DNA from: Flavobacterium sp. NG2
GTDB lineage: Bacteria; Bacteroidota; Bacteroidia; Flavobacteriales; Flavobacteriaceae
Length of the DNA: 64,000 bases
NCBI RefSeq assembly: GCF_034119845.1
Contig: NZ_CP139420.1
Location: 536,001 to 600,000 of the forward strand
Direction: 5' to 3'
Under the pieces are notes generated by a model, which was not told the origin of the DNA, searched no databases, and saw only the letters and a program-made list of their open reading frames with translations. Positions 1 to 8,485 of the stretch are shown here, one piece after another (the stretch's first letter is position 1; every line of letters begins with the position of its first letter). The translations under genes were made by a program, and so were the position numbers.

Positions 1-1125
1 GGAAAATGGACGAGTGTTTCATTTGTAAGTCAAAGAACTAGAGACGAAAGGCAAAACTTAGGTTACGAAATTACCAATCCATATACTGGTAAAGTTTATA
101 GCCATCCAACAAATTCATGGAAATATAATGAACAAAAATTCCTTGAAATGGTTGCAGATAATAGATTTTATTGGGGAAAAAAGAACGATCAAGATTTTCC
201 TCGAATAAAAAGGTTCCTGGCTGAATTACCCGAAGGAATGGTCCCAATAAATCTGTGGAAACATAGTGAAACAGGAACAACAGATGAAGGAACTAAAGAA
301 GTGCTTGAATTAATTGGTAAAAATATTTTTACATTTCCAAAACCTAAAAGACTCATTCAAAGAATGGTTCAAATGGCAACCGCAGAAGATGATATAATTC
401 TTGATTTCTTTTCTGGTTCAGGTACAACAGGTCATGCAATTATGGATTTAAACAGAGAAACTTTAGGAAACAGAAAGTTTATTTGCGTTCAATTACCAGA
501 ATTGTGTGAAGAAAAGGGAGAGGCATATAAAGCTGGCTATAAAACAATTGCAGATGTTTCTAAATACCGTATTCGTAAAGCTAGTTTAAAATTACAAGAA
601 GAAATTAAATTAGAAATAAAGAAAACGGAAGGAAAAATACAAAAACTGCAAGGCGAGTTACCCACAGAGGAAACCAAAACCGAAATAGAAACTCTAAAAA
701 CCAAAATCGAGCAATTAAAAAATCAAGATTTAGGATTCAAGGTTTTAAAGCTAGACGAAAGCAACTTCAAACAATGGCAACAACTAGAAGGCAAAGATGC
801 ACAAGCCCTCGAAGACCAAATGAAATTGTTCATCGACCCAGTGGCTGCTCACGCCACCACCGAGAATATGGCCTATGAGTTGTTGCTCAAAAGCGGCAAA
901 GACCTCAATAGCACGCTCATAAAACAAGAAGGCTATTACACCGTCAATGATAAGGAACTGGTGTTACTATTAGAAAACGCAACCCAAGAAATCATTGATG
1001 CAGTAATCACTATAAAACCAAAAAAAGTAATTGCCCTAGACAAATTGTTCAAAGGCAACGACCAACTCAAGACCAATACCGTCTTGCAAATGCGTGATGC
1101 AGGTATCGAGTTTAAAACGATATAA
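1..1125 (+). CDS. mod: Type III restriction-modification DNA methyltransferase (Mod), 5'-truncated by window edge
   Basis: The reading frame is open from the first base, so only the C-terminal part is present. The Met codon at 148 is internal. The visible part carries the AdoMet-binding motif DFFSGSGTTGHA (bases about 400-440), the FxGxG signature of beta-class N6-adenine methyltransferases, in which the DPPY motif lies N-terminal and therefore outside the window. A Lys/Glu-rich coiled-coil stretch follows (bases about 590-720), then a C-terminal domain of the kind seen in type III Mod proteins. Mod gives sequence specificity and protective methylation and forms a complex with Res. It ends one base before the next start codon and heads a four-gene operon ending in res. 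Confidence in Mod rests on the motif plus the downstream type III Res. Confidence 0.9.
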   Translation, partial: GKWTSVSFVSQRTRDERQNLGYEITNPYTGKVYSHPTNSWKYNEQKFLEMVADNRFYWGKKNDQDFPRIKRFLAELPEGMVPINLWKHSETGTTDEGTKEVLELIGKNIFTFPKPKRLIQRMVQMATAEDDIILDFFSGSGTTGHAIMDLNRETLGNRKFICVQLPELCEEKGEAYKAGYKTIADVSKYRIRKASLKLQEEIKLEIKKTEGKIQKLQGELPTEETKTEIETLKTKIEQLKNQDLGFKVLKLDESNFKQWQQLEGKDAQALEDQMKLFIDPVAAHATTENMAYELLLKSGKDLNSTLIKQEGYYTVNDKELVLLLENATQEIIDAVITIKPKKVIALDKLFKGNDQLKTNTVLQMRDAGIEFKTI

Positions 1126-1126
1126 T

Positions 1127-2242
1127 ATGAAAATGCAAAAGCAAGAGTATAGTAACTGGATAGTGGAGCTAAAATCGAAAGTTAGAAGCTCGCAAATAAA
1201 AGCAGCTCTAGCAGTAAACAGTGCATTAATCCATTTTTATTGGGAACTAGGCAATATGATAGCCGAAAAAGAAAATGTATGGGGAAGTAAACTGATAGAG
1301 CAGGTAGCCAAAGACTTGAAAGATGAGTTTCCTGAAATCAAAGGCTTGTCTCGAACCAATATTTTCAATTGCAAACAATTTTATAACTTTTATTATTTGC
1401 AAATAGTCCAACAAGCTGTTGGACTATTAAAAAACGAGACTGAAAAGACTCCAGTGGAATTAGTCCAACAAGCTGTCGAACAAATTCAAAATAAAGAAAA
1501 CGAACAACTTACATTTGTGCAACAGCTTGTTGGACAAATACCGTGGGGACATAATATTTTTATATTTACCAAATCCAAAAATATAAACGAAGCCTTGTTT
1601 TATATCCAAAAAACGATTGAAAATAATTGGAGCAGAAACGTTTTAGACCTTCAAATAAAATCTGACTTATATAACAGACAAGGCAAATCTATTAATAACT
1701 TTAAAAACACCTTACCAGAACCCTTTTCTGATTTAGCAAATCAAACATTGAAAGACCCTTATATATTTGATTTTTTAACATTGAGCGAAGGTTTTAAAGA
1801 AAAAGATATTGAAAAACAATTGGTAACACATATATCAAAATTCTTGTTGGAGTTAGGCAAAGGTTTTGCGTTTATAGGACAACAATATCATTTAGAAATA
1901 GCTCAAAATGATTATTATATCGATTTGCTTTTTTACCATACCAAACTAAAATGTTATGTGGTTATAGAACTTAAAAACACCAAGTTTATGCCCGAGTATG
2001 CAGGCAAACTCAACTTTTATTTATCGGCAGTAGATAGTTTAATAAAAGACGAAAGCGATAATGCCACCATAGGGATTTTGCTTTGTAAGGATAAAAATAA
2101 TATCGAAGCTGAATTTGCATTGAGAGATGTAAACAAGCCAATTGGCATAAGCGAAATCAATTTTACAGAAATAGTACCCGATAATCTAAAAAGCAGTTTG
2201 CCTACCATTGAAGAAATAGAAGCAGAATTCAAAACAATATAA
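1127..2242 (+). CDS. DUF1016/YhcG-family PD-(D/E)xK nuclease, first of two
   Basis: 371 residues from the ATG at 1127, one base after the mod stop. A longer reading from 1094 would overlap mod and is less likely. The N-terminal half has the DUF1016_N features 'HFYWELGNMI' and 'QIPWGHNI'. The C-terminal half has the YhcG nuclease core, with 'DYYIDLLFYH' followed by 'VVIELK' as the likely D...ExK catalytic residues. Family members are predicted nucleases found with restriction and other defence genes. Their exact role is unsettled. Unusual: the linker before 'PWGH' contains three imperfect 18-19-codon repeats with core VQQ(A/L)V, see findings. Its stop codon abuts the next gene's ATG, suggesting translational coupling. 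Confidence 0.85.
   Translation: MKMQKQEYSNWIVELKSKVRSSQIKAALAVNSALIHFYWELGNMIAEKENVWGSKLIEQVAKDLKDEFPEIKGLSRTNIFNCKQFYNFYYLQIVQQAVGLLKNETEKTPVELVQQAVEQIQNKENEQLTFVQQLVGQIPWGHNIFIFTKSKNINEALFYIQKTIENNWSRNVLDLQIKSDLYNRQGKSINNFKNTLPEPFSDLANQTLKDPYIFDFLTLSEGFKEKDIEKQLVTHISKFLLELGKGFAFIGQQYHLEIAQNDYYIDLLFYHTKLKCYVVIELKNTKFMPEYAGKLNFYLSAVDSLIKDESDNATIGILLCKDKNNIEAEFALRDVNKPIGISEINFTEIVPDNLKSSLPTIEEIEAEFKTI
1406..1535 (+). repeat. Three imperfect direct repeats, each near-palindromic, inside a nuclease gene
   Basis: Copies at 1406-1424, 1463-1481 and 1517-1535, with start-to-start spacing 57 and 54 bases (19 and 18 codons, in frame). Copy 1 reads GTCCAACAAGCTGTTGGAC, almost its own reverse complement. 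Copies 2 and 3 differ at a few positions. They encode VQQAVGLL, VQQAVEQI and VQQLVGQI. Confidence 0.85.
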
Positions 2243-3250
2243 ATGAGCAAGGATATAAACAAAGCACTATTTACCAATCTTGCCCAAATTATTGAGCAAG
2301 GCAAACAGCAACTGGTATCACAAGTAAATAGTACCCTTACGATAACCTATTGGCATATTGGAAATGAAATAAATAAGCATATTCTAAACTATGAAAGGGC
2401 GGAATATGGTAAACAAATTGTAATACCAGTGGCTACACAATTAGTAGAAAAGTATGGTAGAAGTTTTGAAATAAAAAACCTCTATCGAATGATGCAATTT
2501 GCCGATATTTTTCCAGAAATCGAAATTGTCGCACCACTGGCACGACAATTAAGCTGGTCTCATTTTACAATACTTATTCCACTCAAAACAAAAGAGGCTA
2601 GAATGTATTATGCTCAAAAATCGATCGAACAAAGGTGGAGCAAAAGGGAGTTAAGAAACCAAATAGACCGAAAAGGGTACGAGCGAAATGAAATCGCTGC
2701 TTTGCAATCAAATACTAATTTTTCGATCCCCAAAGACACCTTCAAAGATCCTTATTTCCTTGACTTTTTAGGATTAAAAGACGGCTATTTAGAAAATGAT
2801 TTAGAAGCCGCCATTATCAAAGAGTTAGAACTTTTTATTCTGGAAATGGGCAAAGGTTTTGCTTTTGTAGAACGCCAAAAACGCATTATTCTAGACGGAA
2901 AAGATTTTTATTTAGACTTGCTGTTTTATCATAGAACATTAAAACGATTGGTAGCTATTGAATTGAAATTGGGTGAATTCAAGCCCAGTCACAAAGGGCA
3001 AATGGAATTGTATTTAAAGTGGCTCAACAAATACGAAAAACAAGAAGGAGAAAACACCCCAATTGGTTTGATTTTGTGTGCAGGTAAAAGCAACGAACAA
3101 ATAGAACTTTTAGAAATGCACAAAGACGGCATCATGGTAGCCGAATACTGGACTGCGCTACCGCCTAAAAAACAACTGGAAGAAAAATTACATTCGATTT
3201 TAATAGAAGCCAAAGCAAGAATCGAAAATCTAAAAAGCATCACCGAATGA
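2243..3250 (+). CDS. DUF1016/YhcG-family PD-(D/E)xK nuclease, second of two
   Basis: 335 residues, starting on the base after the preceding stop. The architecture matches its neighbour: DUF1016_N ('ITYWHIGNEI', 'QLSWSHFTIL') and a C-terminal YhcG nuclease domain with 'KDFYLDLLFYH' and 'LVAIELKLGEF', the D...ExK signature. By eye the C-terminal domains of the two neighbours align throughout but are clearly diverged, so this is not a recent duplication. It lacks the VQQ repeats of the first copy. Its last four bases (ATGA) overlap the res start. Position between mod and res suggests an accessory role in the restriction system, but whether it cuts DNA is not shown by the sequence. Confidence 0.85.
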   Translation: MSKDINKALFTNLAQIIEQGKQQLVSQVNSTLTITYWHIGNEINKHILNYERAEYGKQIVIPVATQLVEKYGRSFEIKNLYRMMQFADIFPEIEIVAPLARQLSWSHFTILIPLKTKEARMYYAQKSIEQRWSKRELRNQIDRKGYERNEIAALQSNTNFSIPKDTFKDPYFLDFLGLKDGYLENDLEAAIIKELELFILEMGKGFAFVERQKRIILDGKDFYLDLLFYHRTLKRLVAIELKLGEFKPSHKGQMELYLKWLNKYEKQEGENTPIGLILCAGKSNEQIELLEMHKDGIMVAEYWTALPPKKQLEEKLHSILIEAKARIENLKSITE

Positions 3251-5898
3251 AAATTAATTTTGAATCGAATTTAACGTATCAGCAAGACGCCATACAATCC
3301 ATAACCCAACTGTTTGAAGGACAAGGGATGGAGGATTCTATTATGAACTTTGATTTTCAGGAAAAACAAACCTCCCTGATTCAAGGGGTAAGCAATAATC
3401 TTATTGTTTCAGCCGAACAAATATTAGCCAATCTTCAAGAAATACAAGCCAAAAACGAAATCAAAATCTCCGAAGCTCTAGATGGCATGCACTTTTCAGT
3501 AGAAATGGAAACAGGAACGGGAAAAACCTACGTTTATTTGCGTACCATTTATGAATTGAACAAACTGTATGGTTTCAAGAAATTTGTAATTGTAGTGCCA
3601 TCGGTAGCCATTCGCGAAGGCGTTTTGAAAAATTTAGAAATCACACACGAGCATTTTCAAACCTTGTACGATAATGTGCCCGTAAGTTTTCAGGTATATG
3701 ATAGCACCAAAGTTTCGACCCTTCGAGGTTTTGCAACCAACAATACCATCGAGGTTTTGGTTATTAATATTGATTCGTTTGCCAAAGACGAAAACATCAT
3801 CAATAAAGTAAACGACAAACTCAACGGACAAAAACCCGTCGAATTTATTCAGGCTACAAACCCCATCGTAATTGTTGATGAACCCCAAAATATGGAAACC
3901 GAAAAGCGTATGGCCGCTATCGAAAAATTAAAAGCGCTGTGCACCCTGCGCTATTCTGCCACGCACAAAAACCAATACAACCTGACCTATAGTTTAAACC
4001 CTGTAAAAGCGTATGATTTAGGATTGGTAAAACAAATTGAAGTCGATTCCATCATCGAAGAAAATGCATATAATGATGCTTTTGTAACCGTAGAAACGAT
4101 AACGGCTACCAAAACCAAAGTATCCGCAAAAATAAGCATCAACAGCAACGAAAAAGGAGGCGTAAAAAAGAAATCGGTAACCGTAAAAGTGGGCGATGAT
4201 TTGTATAAACTCTCCAACGAAAGAGAAATATATGCCGATGGGTATATCGTGGACGAAATTGATGCTTCAAACCAATGTATTTCACTTTCAAACGGAAATA
4301 TCCTTTACAAAGGCGACACCCAAGGCGGATTGAATGATGAAGTTATGAAATTTCAAATTCGAAAAACCGTTGAAGAGCATTTAAAAAAAGAAAAACGCCT
4401 GAATAAATTGGGCATCAAAGTATTGTCATTATTTTTTATTGACAAAGTGGCTAATTACCGTCAATACGATGCTGCGGGAATTGCCATAAAAGGAAAGTTT
4501 GCGTTGTGGTTTGAGGAAATATACCAAGAATATATAAGTAAACCAGCCTTTGCAGAAGGCAATAAATTTCCGATAGCCGAGATTCATAACGGTTATTTTT
4601 CGCAAGATAAAAAAGGAACTTTCAAAGACACCTCGGGTGAAACCAAAGCAGATGACGACACCTACAGTTTAATAATGAAAGACAAAGAGAAATTATTAAA
4701 CTTAGACAATTCGCTACGGTTTATCTTTTCGCATTCCGCCCTACGTGAAGGTTGGGATAATCCGAATGTCTTCCAGATTTGTACGCTAAACGAAACCAAA
4801 TCTGAGGTCAAAAAACGCCAAGAAATAGGAAGAGGATTGCGATTGGCAGTAGACCAAACAGGAAAAAGAATCTACGATCAAAACATCAACCGATTGACGG
4901 TAATTGCAAATGAATCCTATGATGATTTTGCCAAATCCTTGCAAAAAGAAATAGAAGAGGATTGTGGCGTAGCCTTTACCGGAAGAATAAAAAATAGCCG
5001 CAATAGAACTCCAATAAACTACCGAAAAGGTTTTGAAGCCGACCCAAAATTCTTGGAAATTTGGGACAAACTAAAAAAGAAAACCACCTATCGAGTGGAC
5101 TATAAAACCGAGGAACTAATTGTTCTAGCTGCCAAAGCGATTAAAGATTTGCCCGAAATAAAAGCACCATCGATTCGTTCTACTAAAATAGGAATTACGA
5201 TGACAGGCGAAGGAGTGGGTACTAATTATGTGGGCGAAAAAGTAGAATCTTATGGCGATTACTCCTGGAAAATTCCCGATGTTTTGGGTTATATCCAAAA
5301 CAAAACCGAATTGACACGTTCGACTATTCAAGAAATTTTAAGTAAATCGGGAAGGATTGGCGCTATTTTAATTAATCCACAATTATTTTTGGATTTAGCA
5401 TCTCAAGCTATCAAAAGGATTTTATACAGTTTGATGATTGACGGGATTCGATATGAAAAAATAGGTGGCTCCGAGTATGAAATGGCATTGTTTGAAGCGC
5501 AAGAATTAGAAATATATCTTAATGATTTTTCGTTTAAGGTATCTGACACATCAAAAACCATCTATGAGGAATTTGTGCCCTTGGATTCGGGGGTGGAAAG
5601 TCAATTTGCAAAAGATTGTGAAACGAGTGAAAATATAAAATTCTATTTTAAATTGCCTAATTGGTTTAAAATCCCAACACCCATAGGCACTTACAATCCC
5701 GATTGGGCTATTGTATTTGAAGACGACACCAAAATCTATTTTGTAGCAGAAACCAAAGACACTGGAACACCACAAGTTGACAAATCAAAACTAAGTGCTG
5801 ACGAGCAAATGAAAATAAAATGTGGCGAAGCCCATTTTGATGAATTTACAGATTTAGAATACAAAGTAGTTAATAAAGTGGGGCAATTGATAGGTTGA
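3247..5898 (+). CDS. res: Type III restriction endonuclease, Res subunit
   Basis: 883 residues, a usual size for Res. It is a superfamily 2 helicase/translocase with Walker A ETGTGKTY (residues 88-95), Walker B DEPQ (211-214), 'SALREGWDNPNV' and the arginine-finger motif 'QEIGRGLRL'. The C-terminal PD-(D/E)xK nuclease is visible as NPDW (817-820) and ETK (835-837). All motifs look intact, so the enzyme should be active. Res uses ATP to move or switch on DNA and cleaves when two unmethylated Mod sites face each other. It starts inside the preceding stop (ATGA overlap). No terminator is obvious. An intergenic repeat begins 15 bases downstream. Confidence 0.93.
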   Translation: MKINFESNLTYQQDAIQSITQLFEGQGMEDSIMNFDFQEKQTSLIQGVSNNLIVSAEQILANLQEIQAKNEIKISEALDGMHFSVEMETGTGKTYVYLRTIYELNKLYGFKKFVIVVPSVAIREGVLKNLEITHEHFQTLYDNVPVSFQVYDSTKVSTLRGFATNNTIEVLVINIDSFAKDENIINKVNDKLNGQKPVEFIQATNPIVIVDEPQNMETEKRMAAIEKLKALCTLRYSATHKNQYNLTYSLNPVKAYDLGLVKQIEVDSIIEENAYNDAFVTVETITATKTKVSAKISINSNEKGGVKKKSVTVKVGDDLYKLSNEREIYADGYIVDEIDASNQCISLSNGNILYKGDTQGGLNDEVMKFQIRKTVEEHLKKEKRLNKLGIKVLSLFFIDKVANYRQYDAAGIAIKGKFALWFEEIYQEYISKPAFAEGNKFPIAEIHNGYFSQDKKGTFKDTSGETKADDDTYSLIMKDKEKLLNLDNSLRFIFSHSALREGWDNPNVFQICTLNETKSEVKKRQEIGRGLRLAVDQTGKRIYDQNINRLTVIANESYDDFAKSLQKEIEEDCGVAFTGRIKNSRNRTPINYRKGFEADPKFLEIWDKLKKKTTYRVDYKTEELIVLAAKAIKDLPEIKAPSIRSTKIGITMTGEGVGTNYVGEKVESYGDYSWKIPDVLGYIQNKTELTRSTIQEILSKSGRIGAILINPQLFLDLASQAIKRILYSLMIDGIRYEKIGGSEYEMALFEAQELEIYLNDFSFKVSDTSKTIYEEFVPLDSGVESQFAKDCETSENIKFYFKLPNWFKIPTPIGTYNPDWAIVFEDDTKIYFVAETKDTGTPQVDKSKLSADEQMKIKCGEAHFDEFTDLEYKVVNKVGQLIG

Positions 5899-5913
5899 TT
5901 TTAAGCCCAATTC

Positions 5914-6055
5914 CTCGCCCCAGATAGTAGCGGTAGCCCCGACTGAAAAAAGCTATTTTTTACGGAAACAGCAGAGCCACCAGAGGAAGCTCCTGCTGTG
6001 ACCTAGTAAAAAAAGCGTTTTGAAGGAGGGCTATAGCGAATAGCTGGAATAAGCG
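5914..6055. repeat. Intergenic repeat family A, copy 1
   Basis: Conserved ends with a variable middle. The left end resembles GCCCCAGATAGTAGCGG and the right end ATAGCGAATAGCTGGAAT. The same ends occur at 22870-22954 around a different core. The middle here contains inverted segments (GAAACAGCAG with CTGCTGT). It lies between convergent res and the molybdoenzyme gene and encodes no protein. Confidence 0.6.
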
Positions 6056-6062
6056 CATAACA

Positions 6063-8357
6063 CTACTCCCTCTTATGCACCGTAATCACAACGGTCTTAG
6101 AAGTAGGCGTATTACTAATTCTAGCCTTGGATTGCAATGGCACCAAGACATTTGTCTCTGGAAAATAAGTCGCGGTACACTGCCTCGGAATGCTGTATGG
6201 AATCACCAAAAACTGTTCGGCGCGGCGTTCTTGCCCTTCAAAATGACTGACTAAATCGACCAAATCATGGTGTTTTAACCCTGCGGCATTCATGTCGTCT
6301 TGGTTCATGAAAACAACCCGTCTTTCGTTGAGAATGCCACGATAACGGTCGTCAAGACCATAAATAGTGGTATTGTATTGATCGTGTGTACGAATGGTCA
6401 TCATCAAGTATTGGTCTTTTTGCAAAACAATATCCGAAAGTTGATTGATGGTGAAATTAGCCTTACCCGTATAAGTTTTGGTAAAATCGTTTTCACGGGC
6501 GTTGTTTGGTAAATAAAAACCTCCTGGAATACGAACGCGTTCGTTAAAATTATCAAAACCAGGAATTGTCGCTTCGATGGCGTCCCGAATTAAATCATAA
6601 TTTCCCGTCATGGCTTCCCAGTTTACTTTGGAATCCTGTAAACTAGCTTTGGCAATACCGGCTACGATAGCAGTTTCACTTTTCAAAAATTCAGACAAAG
6701 GTTCCAAATGTCCCACCGATTTAGAAACCACGCCCATAGAATTTTCGACGGACACAAACTGTTCACCACTAGCTTGAATATCTTTTTCGGTTCGTCCTAA
6801 ACAAGGTAAAATCAAAGCTTCCTTACCGTGAATCAAATGAGAACGGTTGATTTTAGTCGAAATATGTACGGTTAAATCACAGTTGCGCAAGGCCTCAGCA
6901 GTAACCTCAGTATCTGGTGTAGCAGAAATAAAATTCCCTCCCATTCCTAAGAAAAATGTAGCCTTTCCTTGATGCATGGCTTCAATCGCATCGACTACAT
7001 CATAGCCGTGTGCTCGAGGTGATTTGAAATCAAAATGAGCATCCAGCGCATCCAAAAAGCCTTCGGATGGTTTTTCGTAAATCCCCATCGTTCTATCGCC
7101 TTGCACATTGGAATGTCCACGCACAGGACAGGTTCCTGCTCCTTGCTTGCCAATGCTTCCCATCAACAACAGTAAATTCACTACTTCCCGAATGTTATCG
7201 ACACCGTTTTTATGTTGGGTTAATCCCATTGCCCAGCAGACAATTATTTTTTTATTGACAGCAATCATATCCGCTGCTGTTTCGATTTCAGCAATCGTTA
7301 ATCCTGTTTGACTGACCAAATCGACAAGATCGTATCGCTCTAAATCAGTTATAAATGCTTCATAACCTAAGGTTTGTTTTTGAATAAACTCAGCGTCAAA
7401 AACCGTCCCAGGATGTAATTTTTCTTTTTGATGTAGCAAAATCAGAATCGCTTTCAAAAGAGCGACATCTCCGTTGATTTTGACTTGCAGGAATAAATCG
7501 GTCAAATCCATTCCGCTTCCCAACCATTTCAGCGGGTTTTGCGGATCGATAAAGTTTTTCAAACCCACTTCAGGCAACGGATTGACACTGATAATTTTTC
7601 CACCATGCTGTTTGGTTTCGCCCAAAGCGGTCAACATTCGAGGATGATTGGTTCCTGGATTTTGCCCCATGACAATTACCAAATCAGCATGTTTAAAATC
7701 ATCCAAAGTCACTGAACCTTTCCCGATTCCTAAAGTCTCCACTAGTGCTGAACCACTGGATTCATGACACATATTGGAACAGTCTGGCAAATTATTGGTT
7801 CCGTATTGGCGTACAAACAATTGGTACAAATAAGCCGCTTCGTTACTCGTACGACCCGAGGTGTAAAAAATCGCTTCGTCAGGCGATTGCAATCCATTCA
7901 AGGTTTTTCCAATCTTTTGGAAAGCTTCGTCCCATTCAATCGGTTCATAATGCGTAGCGCCTTCCCGTAAATACATGGGCTGGGTTACACGTCCTTTTTT
8001 ACCCAATTCATAATCCGATAATAATCCTAATTCATAAATGCTATGAGTCGCGAAAAACAAAGGCGAGACACGGTTTTTAGTAGCTTCTTCGGCCACAGCT
8101 TTGGCACCATTTTCACAATACTCAGCCAAGAAAGAACGCTTTTCATCTGGATCTGGCCACGCACATCCGGGGCAATCAAAACCCTCTTTTTGGTTTAGTT
8201 TTGCCAATAAAACGATGCTTTTCATAATCCCAACCTCATCTTTCATATGCGTCAAAGCCGACTTGACTGCTTTGAATCCTACGGCAGAATGCGGAATATC
8301 CGTTTCTTTAATTCCAGTGAATTTTTCAGGTGGTTGTGCGATTGTTTTTTTAGTCAT
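6063..8357 (-). CDS. YdeP/FdhF-type molybdopterin oxidoreductase (formate-dehydrogenase-alpha-like)
   Basis: 764 residues, close to E. coli YdeP. The N-terminal segment 'GFDCPGCAWPDP' (C62, C65, with C81) is the YdeP-type iron-sulfur region. 'NMCHESSG' places Cys197 where the family has the Mo-ligating Cys/Sec. A C-terminal molydop-binding domain follows ('TIRTHDQYNTTIYG', 'LVDLVSHFEG'). It is expected to be a bis-MGD oxidoreductase. The substrate is uncertain, since YdeP members are linked to acid or formate stress and are not proven formate dehydrogenases. There is no Tat signal, so it is cytoplasmic. No electron-transfer subunit is encoded nearby. Upstream on the same strand is fdhD, which fits maturation of this enzyme. 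Confidence 0.88.
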   Translation of the reverse strand: MTKKTIAQPPEKFTGIKETDIPHSAVGFKAVKSALTHMKDEVGIMKSIVLLAKLNQKEGFDCPGCAWPDPDEKRSFLAEYCENGAKAVAEEATKNRVSPLFFATHSIYELGLLSDYELGKKGRVTQPMYLREGATHYEPIEWDEAFQKIGKTLNGLQSPDEAIFYTSGRTSNEAAYLYQLFVRQYGTNNLPDCSNMCHESSGSALVETLGIGKGSVTLDDFKHADLVIVMGQNPGTNHPRMLTALGETKQHGGKIISVNPLPEVGLKNFIDPQNPLKWLGSGMDLTDLFLQVKINGDVALLKAILILLHQKEKLHPGTVFDAEFIQKQTLGYEAFITDLERYDLVDLVSQTGLTIAEIETAADMIAVNKKIIVCWAMGLTQHKNGVDNIREVVNLLLLMGSIGKQGAGTCPVRGHSNVQGDRTMGIYEKPSEGFLDALDAHFDFKSPRAHGYDVVDAIEAMHQGKATFFLGMGGNFISATPDTEVTAEALRNCDLTVHISTKINRSHLIHGKEALILPCLGRTEKDIQASGEQFVSVENSMGVVSKSVGHLEPLSEFLKSETAIVAGIAKASLQDSKVNWEAMTGNYDLIRDAIEATIPGFDNFNERVRIPGGFYLPNNARENDFTKTYTGKANFTINQLSDIVLQKDQYLMMTIRTHDQYNTTIYGLDDRYRGILNERRVVFMNQDDMNAAGLKHHDLVDLVSHFEGQERRAEQFLVIPYSIPRQCTATYFPETNVLVPLQSKARISNTPTSKTVVITVHKRE

Positions 8358-8398
8358 GATTATTTACTATTTTTTTTTAGTCTGTGCGATAAAAGTTA

Positions 8399-8456
8399 GC
8401 CACGAATTCACGAATTATTTCGTTTATTGCTAAATTTCAATTCGTGAATTCGTGGC
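8399..8456. repeat. Perfect 18-bp inverted repeat, family GCCACGAATT
   Basis: Left arm GCCACGAATTCACGAATT at 8399-8416, exact reverse complement at 8439-8456, 22-base loop. Each arm is itself a tandem of CACGAATT. It sits between fdhD and the molybdoenzyme gene, which run in the same direction, so it is not simply an end-of-operon terminator. Confidence 0.9.
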
Positions 8457-8485
8457 AGAACACAATAAAACTATCCTTAAATGCT

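Noticed and set aside
148..1125. A start codon at 148 for the methyltransferase
   Set aside because: The frame is open to base 1 with coherent Mod sequence upstream, so the Met at 148 is internal.
1406..1535. CRISPR array
   Set aside because: Only three imperfect repeats, in frame inside a coding sequence, with spacers that encode conserved protein. No cas genes were seen.
1..5898. Recent prophage or integrative element carrying the R-M locus
   Set aside because: No integrase, attachment repeats or tRNA boundary was found, and the left end is not visible, so no claim can be made.
8399..8456. Simple rho-independent terminator for fdhD
   Set aside because: There is no T-run after the hairpin, and the same arms occur in a divergent promoter region (13105-13161).
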